This document shows positions 46,206 through 55,743 of a stretch of DNA of 64,000 nt, piece by piece; the stretch's first letter is position 1; each line of letters opens with the position of its first letter. The DNA comes from VAZQ01 sp963807865 (GTDB lineage: Bacteria; Pseudomonadota; Alphaproteobacteria; Rhizobiales; Xanthobacteraceae): contig CAWEDK010000025.1 of the NCBI GenBank assembly GCA_963807865.1, forward strand, positions 233,772 through 297,771. The letters are read 5' to 3'. The notes under the pieces were generated by a model. The model made no database searches and was not told the DNA's origin. It saw only the letters and a program-made list of their open reading frames with translations. The translations under genes were made by a program, and so were the position numbers.

Positions 46206-46638
46206 ATGCCGCGCTACTTCGAGGATCTCGAGGTCGGCGACGGGTTCGAGACCCCCGGGCCGCACCGTCACCGAGGCCGACGTCGTCAGCTACGCCGCGA
46301 TCTCCGGCGAGCAGGACTGCCTCGATTTCACGGCGGGCGAGGCCGGCCTGCCGCCCCGTGGTGCCGGACCTCCTCATCATGGTCATGAGCTCCGGGCCTG
46401 GGCTTCCGCGCCCCGGCCGAGACGCCGCAGGTCCTCGCCTTCATGGTGTTCGACCTGCACATGCGCCTGCCCGGTGCGGGTCGGGGACACCATCCGGTGC
46501 CGCATCCGCGTCGCGGGGAAGCGGCCCATGAAGGACGGCGGCGTCATCGTCGAGCGGCGGGAGATGGTCAACCAGCGCGGCGAGGTCGTGCAGGAGGCGG
46601 AGTACAAGCTCCTGGTCGCGCGCCGGCCCCGGGAATGA
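46206..46638 (+). CDS. MaoC-like hot-dog protein without the catalytic dyad
   Basis: ATG 46206: MPRYFEDLEVGDGFETPG, then RTVTEADVVSYAAISGEQDC, LDFTAGEAGL, VMVMSSGLGF-like helix, VLAFMVFDLHMRLP, VRVGDTIRCRIRVAGKRPMK and DGGVIVERREMVNQRGEVVQ. The fold matches the preceding gene, but where that one has Asp-Tyr-Asn-Val-Leu-His this reads Glu-Gln-Asp-Cys-Leu-Asp in an uninterrupted stretch, so it probably lacks hydratase activity and may be a structural or binding subunit. Extra bases near 46261 and 46360-46400 break the frame. It ends with TGA overlapping the uppS start (ATGA). Confidence 0.78.
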
Positions 46639-47435
46639 GCGGGGCGGGTGTGGCGGCGCGCTGGCGCGGGCTCCTCTACCGCCTCTACGCGCGGCGGCTC
46701 GAGGCCGAGGTGCGCCGGCGGCCCGACGCCCCGGCACGTCGGGATCATCCTCGACGGGAACCGCCGGTGGGCGCGCGCGCAGGGCCGCGATCCCGTCGAC
46801 GCCTACCGCGTCGGCGCGGCGAAGCTCGACGAGGTGCTCGCCTGGTGCGTCGACCTCGCCATTCCCGCCGTCACCCTCTGGGCGTGCTCGACCGAGAATC
46901 TGGGGCGGGCGCCCGACGAGCTGCGCGGCCTCCTGTCGGTCATCGAGAACAAGCTCAACGCCATCGCGGGCGATCCGCGCGTCCACCGCCGGAGGATCCG
47001 GGTCCGGGCGGTCGGCAAGCTCGACCTCCTGCCGGACTCGACGCTGGCCGCGATCCGGCGGGCGGAGCAGGCGACGGAAGGCGTACGGCGACGCCGTGCT
47101 CACGTTCGCCCTGGCCTACGGCGGCCGGCAGGAGATCGCCGACGCCGTCCGGCGCCTCGTCCGCGACCGCGCCAAGCAGGGCGGGACGTTGGACGAGATC
47201 GTCGACGCCGTGACCCAGGAGGAGATCTCGCGCTACCTGTACGCCCCCGACCTGCCGGACCCCGACCTGATCATCAGGACGTCCGGGGAGGTGCGGCTGT
47301 CCGGGCTTCCTCCTCTGGCAGAGCGCCTACAGCGAGTTCTACTTCTGCGACGTTCACTGGCCCGAGTTCCGGAAGATCGATTTCCTCCGCGCCCTCCGGA
47401 GCTACCAGCAGCGCGACCGGCGCTTCGGCACGTGA
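46635..47435 (+). CDS. uppS: Cis-prenyltransferase (undecaprenyl diphosphate synthase), frameshifted
   Basis: ATG 46635. It reads RHVGIILDGNRRWARAQGRD, with the catalytic Asp, then YRVGAAKLDEVLAWCVDLAI, VTLWACSTENLGRAPDELRG, IRVRAVGKLDLLPDSTLAAI, LTFALAYGGRQEIADAVRRL, the Mg/diphosphate region DLPDPDLIIRTSGEVRLSG, then LLWQSAYSEFYFCDVHWPEF. All five cis-prenyltransferase regions are present. It makes the C55 (or similar) polyprenyl diphosphate carrier for cell-wall and polysaccharide synthesis. Extra bases near 46736, 47082 and 47302 break the frame. Length 267 residues. Coupled by GTGA to the GT28 gene. Confidence 0.9.
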
Positions 47436-48587
47436 GCTCCGCGGGGCGGCCGGTCGCCGAGCCGCGCCCCGCATCCTGATCCTCTCCGCGCCGTACGGCG
47501 CCGGCCACGCCCGCGCCGCGGAAGCGGTGGCCCGGGCCTTCGCGGCCGAGGGCGCGCAGGTCGAGGTGCTGGACCACTTCGTCCAGCTTCCTGCCGCCCG
47601 CCTTCGTGCGGAGCCTCGCTCGCGATGTTCTGGGGCATCCTCCGCTTCGCGCCGGGCCTGTGGGGGCTCGCCTACGAGTTCTCGGCGCGCATCGGTCCGC
47701 GGTCGCCGGCCATGGCGGGCATGGATCGCATCGGCGCCGAGGGCCTGCTGCGCCACCTGGAGCGGACGCGCCCGGACGCGGTCGTGCACGTCCATCCGAC
47801 GCCCGCCGGCGCCATGGCCTCGCTCCGGGCTCGCGGGGCGACCAGGCTGCCGCACGGCATCGTGTTCACCGACTTCAGCGCGCATCCGCAGTGGATCCAC
47901 GCCGGCCTGGAGCGATACTTCGTGCCGACCGAGGCGGTGCGCGCGGGGGTCGTCGCCCAGCGGGATCGCGGCGGACCGGGTGGTCACGAGCGGGCTGCCC
48001 GTCGACGCGAGCTTCATGGCCCCGCCGGACCGGCCGGCGCTCCGGGCTGCGATGGGGCTCGCGGCGGACGTCCCGGTGGTGCTCGTCACCGGCGGCATGC
48101 GAGGGCTTCTCCGCGGCGTCGCGGAGGCGTGCGAGGCGCTGGCGTCGCTCGACCGGCCGTTCGTCGCGCTGGCGGTGTGCGGGGATCACCTCCGCCTCGC
48201 GGCGCGGCTCCGCCGGCGACACGGAGGGACTCGCGCTTCCGGGTCCTGGGCCACGTGACGGACATGGCACGCCTGATGGGCGTCGCCGACCTGGTCGTCT
48301 CCAAGGCGGGCGCGCATGACCTGCGCCGAGGCGCTCGCGCTCGGGCGGCCGCTCCTCTTGCACCGCTCGCTTCCCGGGCAGGAGCAGGCCAACGAGGCGG
48401 GGCTGGTCGCGGCGGGCGCGGCGCTCCGGGCGCGCGGCGCGCGAGAGCTGCAGGCGGCGCTTGGACACACTGCTGGGCGAGCCGGATCTCCGCGACGGCG
48501 CTGGCCGCGACGGCCCGGAGCCTGCGGCGCCCGGAAGCGGGGCGCACGGTGGCCAAGGAGATGCTCGCCCTCCTCGGGCGGGAATGA
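47432..48587 (+). CDS. GT28 glycosyltransferase (MGDG-synthase / UgtP-like)
   Basis: GTG 47432 overlaps the uppS stop. The N-terminal glycosyltransferase domain reads ILILSAPYGAGHARAAEAVA, AFAAEGAQVEVLDHFV, PDAVVHVHPTPAGAMASLRA and GIVFTDFSAHPQWIHAGLER, then YFVPTEAVRAGVV. The C-terminal GT28 half has VVLVTGGMRGLLRGVAEACE, VLGHVTDMARLMGVADLVVS, KAGAMTCAEALALGRPLLLH and LPGQEQANEAGLVAAGAALR. This is the plan of diacylglycerol glucosyl/galactosyltransferases that make membrane glycolipids. Frame changes near 47600, 47960, 48230 and 48315. About 385 residues. The stop overlaps the deacetylase start (ATGA). Confidence 0.85.
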
Positions 48588-49306
48588 TCGGGCGCGGCGG
48601 CCGCTGGGTGGGAGCGGGCGTCGGCGGCCTGGGCGGCCTACGCCTGGGGCGGCCCAGTGCGCCCTGCCCGCGGTCGCCTGGCGGCGCGGGCCCGCGGGCG
48701 GGCGGCGGATCGCGCTCACGTTCGACGACGGGCCCGATCCGGTGGCGACGCCCCGGCTGCTGCGAGCTCCTGGCCGCGCGCGGCGTCCGGGCCACGTTCT
48801 TCCTGATCGGCGAGCGCGCCGCGCGGAGCCCCGACGTGGTGCGCGCGATCAGGGACGCGGGTCACGAGGTCGGGCAACCACACCTGGCGCCACCGGAACG
48901 CGTGGCTCCTGCCGCCGGGCGCGTCGGCCCGGGAGATCACGGAGGGCGCGCGCATCCTCGAGCGACATCCTGGGCGACTCGCCGCGCCTGTACCGGCCTC
49001 CCTGGGGCATCGTCAACGCCGCCTCGCTGGCGACGGCGCGCCGGCTCGGGCTGCTCGACGGTCCTCTGGTCGGTCCAGCACGAGGGGCTCCGCCCGCGCG
49101 CTCCCGGCCGCCCAGCTCCGCCACGTCGCGGACCGCCTCCACGACGGCGCGATCGTGGACCTCCACGACGCGCCGGGGCTTCCGGGCGCGCCCGAGCGGC
49201 TTCTCGCCACGATGCCCGGCCTCCTCGACGTGCTGGCGGCGCGCGGCTACGCCGCCGTCCCGGTGGGCGAGCTCCTCGCCGGCGCCGCGAGCCCTCGCGA
49301 GACTGA
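48584..49306 (+). CDS. Polysaccharide deacetylase (NodB domain), frameshifted
   Basis: ATG 48584. A short hydrophobic glycine-rich N-terminus precedes the NodB domain: RRIALTFDDGPDPVATPRLL with the metal and catalytic Asp, ARGVRATFFLIGERAARSPD, VVRAIRDAGHEVG, then NHTWRHRNAWLLPPG with the two metal His, LYRPPWGIVNAASLATARRL, LSTVLWSVQHEGLRPRA, and HDGAIVDLHDAPGLPGAPER with the last motif. It removes N- or O-acetyl groups from polysaccharide or a glycolipid. At least five single-base changes. The C-terminus near 49306 is uncertain. Last gene of the maoC-maoC-uppS-GT28 operon, suggesting action on the lipid-linked product. Confidence 0.8.
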   Translation: MIGRGGRWVGAGVGGLGGLRLGRPSAPCPRSPGGAGPRAGGGSRSRSTTGPIRWRRPGCCELLAARGVRATFFLIGERAARSPDVVRAIRDAGHEVGQPHLAPPERVAPAAGRVGPGDHGGRAHPRATSWATRRACTGLPGASSTPPRWRRRAGSGCSTVLWSVQHEGLRPRAPGRPAPPRRGPPPRRRDRGPPRRAGASGRARAASRHDARPPRRAGGARLRRRPGGRAPRRRREPSRD

Positions 49307-49442
49307 GCCGACAGGCTCGGCGTCGTCCCGCGGCGGGTGCCGCCGCGCTCTCCATCGGTCGGCGCGCGAAATTTCTTGGGGCGCCCACCATCGGCACCGT
49401 AGTCTGAGGCGAAGGCAACTCAAATCGATGGAGGTGTTCTCG

Positions 49443-49732
49443 ATGGGACGTCGACTCACTGTGGTGGCGGTCACGGTCTTCCTCGGGGCGAGCGTGGCGC
49501 TGGGCGCAGAGCCCGGCTCCGAAGAACAGCAGCGACTCGCCGTACACCGACACGGTGTACGCCACCGACCAGCACATGGGATTCTCGATCCGGACGACCT
49601 CGTCCAGTGGCTCGGCGGCGTCGACGTCGCCGGGAGAAGGACTCCAAGGCCTCCGAGAAGGAAGGCTGGTGGGGCGAGCCGGTGCCGCAGGTGCCCGCCG
49701 GAGCTGGCGCAGACCCGAAGTCCGACCGCTAG
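49443..49732 (+). CDS. Small secreted hypothetical protein, frameshifted
   Basis: ATG 49443 (an ATG at 49428 is the alternative, with AAATCGATGGAGG upstream) starts MGRRLTVVAVTVFLGASVAL, a signal peptide with cleavage near LGA-EP. With extra bases near 49522 and 49630 corrected the mature part reads NSSDSPYTDTVYATDQHMGF, SIRTTSSSGSAASTSPGE and EKEGWWGEPVPQVPAGAG. It is Ser/Thr-rich and about 95 residues. No family recognised. It may be the last gene of the preceding operon. Confidence 0.4.
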
Positions 49733-49982
49733 CTCCCGGCCTCTCTCGCTCCGGCGCCGCCTGTGGCTCTGAGGCGGCGCCTCCGCCGGCTCGAGCGGCG
49801 CCGTCTCGACGTCGAGCTCCACCCTGCGGGAACCCGGAAGCGTCTTCGGCGCGGGAAGCCGGCCAGGCCGCGCTACACGTGGGGTGTGCCGGCGAAGTAC
49901 TCCCGGCCGGTCGGATCGGCCTCCGAAGGCGCCGTCACCGGCTGACGCTCGGCGCGGTCCACCGCATTCCCGGAGGGACGCC

Positions 49983-50630
49983 ATGGATCGGCAAGGCGTC
50001 GATCATGTCCTCACGACGACCCGGTCCGTGCGGCGGCGGCTGGACTCTCGGCCGCCCCGTGGATCCCAGGCTCGTCGAGGAGTGCCTGGAGATCGCCGTC
50101 CAGGCGCCGACCGGCGGCAACCTCGCCCGCTACCACTTCGTGGTCGGTGACGGACCCCGGCAAGAAGGCGGCGGTCGCCGAGTACTACCGCGGGTCTTCT
50201 TCGAGGAGTACCTGCCGCGCCGCGCCCGACGTCATGCCCGACTTCCCCGAGCGCGAGCAGCAGCTTTACCGACTCGGCGACCTACCTCGCCGAGCACCTC
50301 CACGAGGTGCCGGTGCTGGTGATCCCTGCGTGGAGGGGCGACCGGAGGACAAGGGTCCGCATGGTCAGGGCCGGCGCCTACGGAAACATTCTCCCGGCGG
50401 CGTGGTCCTTCATGCTCGCGCTGCGCGCCCGTGGGCTGGTCTCGGCATGGACGACGCTGCACATCCGGTACGAGCGCGAGATCGGCGCGCTGCTCGGGAT
50501 TCCGGAGACCATGACCCAGGCCGCGCTGATTCCCGTCGCGCACCCGACCGGCGGGAGACTTCCGTCGCCGCGCGGCGCATCCCCGCGCGCGAGCGCACCT
50601 ACTGGGACAGCCTGGGGCCGGACGCGCTAG
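49983..50630 (+). CDS. Nitroreductase-family flavoprotein, frameshifted
   Basis: ATG 49983 behind GGAGGG. It starts with VDHVLTTTRSVRRRLD, the usual FMN-binding Arg-Ser-Arg-type region, then RPVDPRLVEECLEIAVQAPT, GGNLARYHFVVVTDPGKKAA, MPDFPEREQQLY, AEHLHEVPVLVIPCVEGR, GAYGNILPAAWSFMLALRAR, GLVSAWTTLHIRYEREIGAL and GIPETMTQAALIPVAHPTG. FMN-dependent NAD(P)H oxidoreductase of the nitroreductase fold; natural substrate unknown. Single-base errors near 50046, 50140, 50190-50290, 50335 and 50555. Stop placement (50630) is approximate. Confidence 0.82.
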
Positions 50631-50692
50631 CCGCGTCGGGTCGAAGCGCACGCGGGCCGGGCGGCGCGTCCCGGCCGGCCCGCGCGGATCTG

Positions 50693-51223
50693 CTAGTCCT
50701 GGCCCTGGAGGAGGAGCTTCACCACCTGGGGCGCGATCTCGCGCGCCCGCTGGTCGAGCTCGGCCTCCGTCAGGTTCGCGATCGGGTGGGGCATGATGAG
50801 GAAGCGGTAGGCGGGCACGCCCCACTGCTCGGCCATCGCCCGGCCGGTGAGCTCGAACACGTCGGTGACGATCGAGGCCGAGGGCACGCCCGCCTTCTCC
50901 AGCACGATTCCGTCGAGCACACTGCCCGACGAGCAGGACCCTCAGTCGCCGATGCCGGCGACCATCACGTCGCAGGTCGCCTTGATCTCCTGGACGATCT
51001 CGTCGTGCGCGGGGACGCTCGCGTTGTGCTTTCGCCACATGCGCGCGTCGGCCGCCCCGTGCTCGGCGACCAGGATGTCGCCGATCTTCTGGAGCAGCCG
51101 GTCGGAGTTGAACTTCGTGTTCTCGACCAGGCCGATGCGCTTGCCCGCGAGCGAGCCCGGCCGGGCGACGAACTTGATCGGCTGCGTCAGGACCTCGACG
51201 GTCGGATCCAGGACCTCGATCAT
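50693..51223 (-). CDS. UGSC-family selenoprotein (in-frame TGA = selenocysteine)
   Basis: ATG 51223 overlaps the upstream stop (ATGA). The protein starts MIEVLDPTVEVLTQPIKFVA, then LAGKRIGLVENTKFNSDRLL, VPAHDEIVQEIKATCDVMVA, and GIGD followed by TGA (50944-50942). The same frame then continues GSCSSGSVLDGIVLEKAGVP, ASIVTDVFELTGRAMAEQWG and MPHPIANLTEAELDQRAREI to a normal TAG after 83 codons. U-G-S-C is the defining motif of a selenoprotein family first noticed in marine metagenomes. The Sec-x-x-Cys pair suggests a redox active site. The reading frame is undisturbed across the TGA, unlike the many frameshifts nearby. 176 residues; function unproven. SelB/tRNA-Sec genes are not in the window. 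Confidence 0.85.
50922..50936 (-). promoter_or_regulatory. SECIS-like hairpin directly after the UGA codon
   Basis: Read on the minus strand, six bases after the UGA there is CTGC-TCGTCGG-GCAG, a 4-bp stem with a 7-base loop. Outer GAG/CTC pairing (UGA's GA plus G with CUC at 50917-50915) could extend it across an internal loop. Bacterial SECIS elements lie inside the coding region just 3' of the UGA and recruit SelB. The stem is short, so this is a candidate only. Confidence 0.4.
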
Positions 51224-52257
51224 CGCTTGACCTCCTTGGTCACGGCCTGGGAGGAGCGCTTGCCGCCCCAGCCCGGGATGTAGCAGGAGAAGGCGCCCGC
51301 CCGGCCGCCGGCCGCCACGACGAAGATGTCGTCGGGAGACTCGACCAGGGGGCGCATCCGCGTGTCGTCCTCCGGCTGGACGGCGCCGGCCATCTGGTGC
51401 GTCCGCCTGAGGTGGGCGTGGGAGTTCTTCGTGTGCGCGAAGAGGAACTCGCGGATCATCGGCTTGGTCCAGCCGTCGTTGGCGATCGTCCGCATGTGCT
51501 CGCCGGCGAGCACGACGACGAAGTTCGGCTGGCCCATGAGGTTCCCGGAGGCCCGCATGTCGTCCGCGAGGGTGGTCAGCACTCCCTCCGCGGTGTTCGA
51601 GAGCTGGTTGTAGAACTGCCGCGGCCCCGCCGCGGCCACGACGGTCACCGCGCTCTGGTCCGGACGGAAGCCCCGCTCGACGTGGAGCGGCGGCCAGGGG
51701 CTCTCGGCCTCGTTCTCGGCGATCACGAACGACAGCTTGCCCGGGTGTCCGAGCGTTCCCCGGTCGAGGGTTCCGGGAATGGAGCCGCAGACGTTGCGCA
51801 TCACGAGCCGCACGGCGCGCCCGATCGTGAGGTTGGCCCGCCACCCGGGCCCGAAGAGGTTGTCCCCCGCGTTGATGTCCAGCTCGCGCGCCACCGGGCC
51901 GTTGACGATGAGGAGGACGGCGGCCCCCGCCGTCGAGGTGCCGGGCCCGTGGTAGCTCCACCGGGGATCCCCGATGCCCTCGATGGCCGCGACGACGACC
52001 GGCATGTACTCGGGCCGGCACCCCGCCATCACGGCGTTGATGGCGACCTTCTCGGCGGTGACGGAGACCGCCCGGTGGGCGATGTAGGTGATCTCGTGGG
52101 CCGGCTGGAGGCGCGCGGCCTCGAGCATCCGCACGACCCGCTCCGGGGTGGGGGGACGACGGGGAGCCCGTCCGTCCATCCCCGGGCGAAGCAGAGCTCG
52201 ATCGCCTCGGCGTCGTCCGCGGCCGCGAAGACGCCTCGAGGTCAGGGTGGCCGGCAT
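51220..52257 (-). CDS. Uncharacterised partner protein of the UGSC selenoprotein
   Basis: ATG 52257. With two N-terminal single-base errors corrected it reads VFAAADDAEAIELCFARGWT, DGLPVVPPTPERVVRMLEAA. It then runs in a clean frame: VSVTAEKVAINAVMAGCRPE, YHGPGTSTAGAAVLLIVNGP, ARELDINAGDNLFGPGWRAN, LVMRNVCGSIPGTLDRGTLG, FVIAENEAESPWPPLHVERG and FVVAAGGRAGAFSCYIPGWG. I recognise the GWTDGLPVVPP family as a frequent companion of UGSC proteins but know no function. Cys residues in MAGCRP, RNVCGS and FSCYIP are candidate active-site thiols. Stop overlaps the selenoprotein start, so the two are coupled. Confidence 0.65.
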   Translation of the reverse strand: MPATLTSRRLRGRGRRRGDRALLRPGMDGRAPRRPPTPERVVRMLEAARLQPAHEITYIAHRAVSVTAEKVAINAVMAGCRPEYMPVVVAAIEGIGDPRWSYHGPGTSTAGAAVLLIVNGPVARELDINAGDNLFGPGWRANLTIGRAVRLVMRNVCGSIPGTLDRGTLGHPGKLSFVIAENEAESPWPPLHVERGFRPDQSAVTVVAAAGPRQFYNQLSNTAEGVLTTLADDMRASGNLMGQPNFVVVLAGEHMRTIANDGWTKPMIREFLFAHTKNSHAHLRRTHQMAGAVQPEDDTRMRPLVESPDDIFVVAAGGRAGAFSCYIPGWGGKRSSQAVTKEVKR

Positions 52258-52278
52258 GATCTGCTCCGGCTCCGGGGA

Positions 52279-52502
52279 TCAGTGACCCTCGGCTTCGCGC
52301 ACCGCCTTCTCGGCGCCCTGGAAGCCGATCTCGATTGTGCGTGCCGTCGCAGAACGGCTTGTTGGTCGAGCCGCCGCAGCGGCAGAGCGCGATCGGTCGC
52401 TGGTGACCGGTGAACTCCTTGCCGTCGGCGTCGACAGGTGGATGGGTCCCTGCACCAGGTACGGGCCGTTCGTGCCGGGTCGTGGATGGTCGGCTTGTCC
52501 AC
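52279..52502 (-). CDS. CDGSH iron-sulfur protein, frameshifted
   Basis: GTG 52502 behind AAGGAGG. After correcting a base near 52460 it reads YLVQGPIHLVDADGKEFTGH, then QRPIALCRCGGSTNKPFCDG followed by TH, the CDGSH signature C-x-C-x2-(S/T)-x3-P-x-C-D-G-(S/T)-H that binds a redox-active 2Fe-2S cluster. Another frame change near 52340 gives the C-terminal EIGFQGAEKAVREAEGH. About 75 residues, as for small bacterial CDGSH proteins. First gene of a three-gene operon ending in the selenoprotein, so it may supply electrons to the Sec/Cys centre; that is inference. Confidence 0.85.
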
Positions 52503-52568
52503 AGTGGTCCTCCTTGAGCGAGTGCCCGGAGAAGGCCCCGGGTGACTGACGGGGCGCGTCTCGGGAAC

Positions 52569-52597
52569 AGCATGGAGAATTCACGGCGGCCTGTCAA
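52569..52597 (-). promoter_or_regulatory. Possible sigma-70 promoter of the CDGSH/UGSC operon
   Basis: On the minus strand a consensus -35 TTGACA (52597-52592) is followed after exactly 17 bases by CATGCT (52574-52569), a weak -10, 66 bases before the GTG start at 52502. The A+T-rich island around it stands out in this G+C-rich region. Confidence 0.35.
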
Positions 52598-52631
52598 TTG
52601 GACGATGGGGCGCACCGCGAGTTCGGCGTTC

Positions 52632-53854
52632 TCAGTCGCTCACCGGAAGCAGGGCTGCCAGGCCGCCGGCCAGGGCGCCCCCGGCGACGAGCCACGCGGA
52701 GTTGAGCCGCGTGGCGAGCAGGAGCGCGCGCGGCGGCCAGCGCGAGCGCGGCGGTCAGCCCAGTCCACGACGGCGGCGCGTCCCAGCTGCCAGGTCACCA
52801 GGCGCCATCAGCGCGACCGAGGCGGCATTCGCGCCGTCGAGGAACCCGCCGGCCCAGGTGGATCGCCTGAGCCGCGGAATGAGGGGGCTCGACAGCGCCA
52901 CGAACACGAACGACGGCAGGAAGATCGCCACGGTGGCCACGATCGCTCCCGGCACCCGGGCCAGGAGGTAGCCGACGAAGGTCGCGGTGGTGAGGACCGG
53001 GCCCGGGCGTGAACTGGCCCACCGCGACGGCGTCGAGGAGCTGGGCGTCGGTCAGCCAGCCCGTCCGCTCGACCAGGTCGGGCCGCAGGAACGCCAGAAG
53101 GACGTAGCCGCTGCCGAACAGGATCGAGCCGACCTTGAGGAAGACGAGCGCGAGCTGCGGGAGCAGGGGACCCGCGCTCTGCCGGCCGTGGCGGCGAGCG
53201 AGCGCGAGCGCGGCGCCCGCGAAGGCGAGGCCGAGGAGCCCCGGCCGGGGCCAGCGTCCGCGCGTTCCCGCCCGCCGCCGCCACGCTGCGCAGGAGCGGC
53301 AGGCCGAGCGCGGCCGCGAACAGGAGCGCGACCTCGTTGGCGCCGCGGAGAGCGAGGACCAGGACGGCCAGCGCCGTCGCGGCGGCGAGGGGGGTGCCGA
53401 TGGCCTTCCGGGCGAGCCCCCACACCGCCTGGACGACGACGGCGATGATCACCGGCTTGACGCCGTAGAGGATCCATCCGGCCTCGGGGAGGCGCCCGTA
53501 GCGGGAGTACGCCATCGCCAGTCCCATCGTGATCAGCATCGCCGGCAGGATGAAGCACGCGCCGCCCGCGACGAGGCCCGGCCAGCCCGCGCGCACGAAC
53601 CCGACGTGGATCGCCATCTCCGTCGAGTTCGGTCCGGGGATGAGGTTGGTCGCGCCGAGGAGGTCGAGGAACTGCTCCCGCGTGAGCCAGCGGCGCCGGC
53701 GGACGACCTCGTCCTCCATCAGCGCGATGTGGGCGGCGGGGCCGCCGAAGCCGATGACGCCGAGCTTCAGGAAGAGGCGCGCGACCTCGCCCGCTCTGCC
53801 TCGGGGCGCGGCGGCTTCGGTGGCTGGATCGCTCGCGGCGGCGCCGTCAGGCAT
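52632..53854 (-). CDS. chrA: Chromate transporter (ChrA family, two-domain)
   Basis: ATG 53854. The first half has VARLFLKLGVIGFGGPAAHI, the classic CHR motif, then ALMEDEVVRRRRWLTREQFL, DLLGATNLIPGPNSTEMAIH and GWPGLVAGGACFILPAMLIT. The second half repeats the plan: LALVFLKVGSILFGSGYVLL, AFLRPDLVERTGWLTDAQLL and VAVGQFTPGPVLTTATFVGY. About ten membrane helices; about 400 residues, normal for long-chain ChrA. It exports chromate, or more generally an oxyanion. Frame changes near 53250, 53000 and 52770 break it. Divergent from the methyltransferase gene. Confidence 0.9.
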
Positions 53855-53872
53855 CGGCAGGCTCTCGGCGCG

Positions 53873-53884
53873 GAGTATATACTC
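53873..53884. promoter_or_regulatory. Perfect palindrome GAGTATATACTC between chrA and a methyltransferase
   Basis: A 12-base perfect palindrome fills much of the 48-base divergent gap. Its TATA core is the only A+T-rich stretch there and may serve as -10 for one or both directions, with the palindrome acting as operator. Binding protein unknown. Confidence 0.45.
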
Positions 53885-53902
53885 GCGTTTGGAGGCGCGC
53901 GC

Positions 53903-54598
53903 ATGAGAGGAGACACCACGGCGGCTCGCGGGCGCGCCACCGGACGCGGCGAGGGCGCTGCCGGCCTCTCGCCCACGCTGGTCGCGTGGCTCGCCGAGGA
54001 GCCTCTCGGCGGCCGGGCCGTTCTCGACGTCGGCACGGGAGCCGGGCGCCTGGCCCTTCACCTCGCCCCGAGGGCCCGGCGGGTCATCGGCATCGACATC
54101 GATGGCGGCGCCCTCGTCGAGGCTCAGCGCCACGCGCGCAGGGCGGGGCTGGCGAACGTCGTCTTCGTGACGGCGGACGCGGAGCAGGTCGACTACCGGG
54201 CGTTCGGCCAGCCTGACGTCGTGGTCGCCCACCTCTGCATGTCCGACGCGATCGCGGCGCGGGCGGGCGCGAGCCTTCCGCCGGGCGGGGTCTTCGCCTT
54301 CGCCGCGTTCCACACCGACCAGTGGCGCGAGACGGGCCAGGTGTCGCGCTTCGCGTACGCGCCGGACCACGCCCGCGCCGTGCTGAGCGAGGCTGGGTTG
54401 CGCGTCGAGCGTCTCGAGGTGGAGCAGGAGGTCGCGCGGTTCGCGTCCGAGGCGGAGGCGCTGGCCCGGGTCGCCGCGATGCGGCCGCGCTGGGAAGCGG
54501 ACGGCCGCTGGGCGGCGTGGGAGCGGTTCGTCGGCGAGGGCGGACGCACGCTCACCCAGAGCCGCGTCGTCGCGCTGGCGCGGCGCGAGGGCGCCTGA
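53903..54598 (+). CDS. SAM-dependent methyltransferase (class I)
   Basis: ATG 53903 behind GGAGG. Rossmann-fold motifs: LGGRAVLDVGTGAGRLALHL (motif I), ARRVIGIDIDGGALVEAQRH (acidic motif II), NVVFVTADAEQVDYRAFGQP, and DVVVAHLCMSDAIAARAGAS. The C-terminus (FAYAPDHARAVLSEAGLRVE, VALARREGA) fits small-molecule methyltransferases. 231 residues, intact. Acceptor unknown. queG follows seven bases after its stop, so it probably leads the queG-pncA operon. Confidence 0.82.
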   Translation: MRGDTTAARGRATGRGEGAAGLSPTLVAWLAEEPLGGRAVLDVGTGAGRLALHLAPRARRVIGIDIDGGALVEAQRHARRAGLANVVFVTADAEQVDYRAFGQPDVVVAHLCMSDAIAARAGASLPPGGVFAFAAFHTDQWRETGQVSRFAYAPDHARAVLSEAGLRVERLEVEQEVARFASEAEALARVAAMRPRWEADGRWAAWERFVGEGGRTLTQSRVVALARREGA

Positions 54599-54605
54599 GC
54601 CCGTC

Positions 54606-55739
<1,134 letters not shown>

Positions 55740-55743
<4 letters not shown>

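Noticed and set aside
50693..51223. Selenoprotein gene as a pseudogene with a premature stop
   Set aside because: Frame and conserved motifs continue undisturbed after the TGA, and the residue that the TGA replaces is exactly the U of the UGSC motif.
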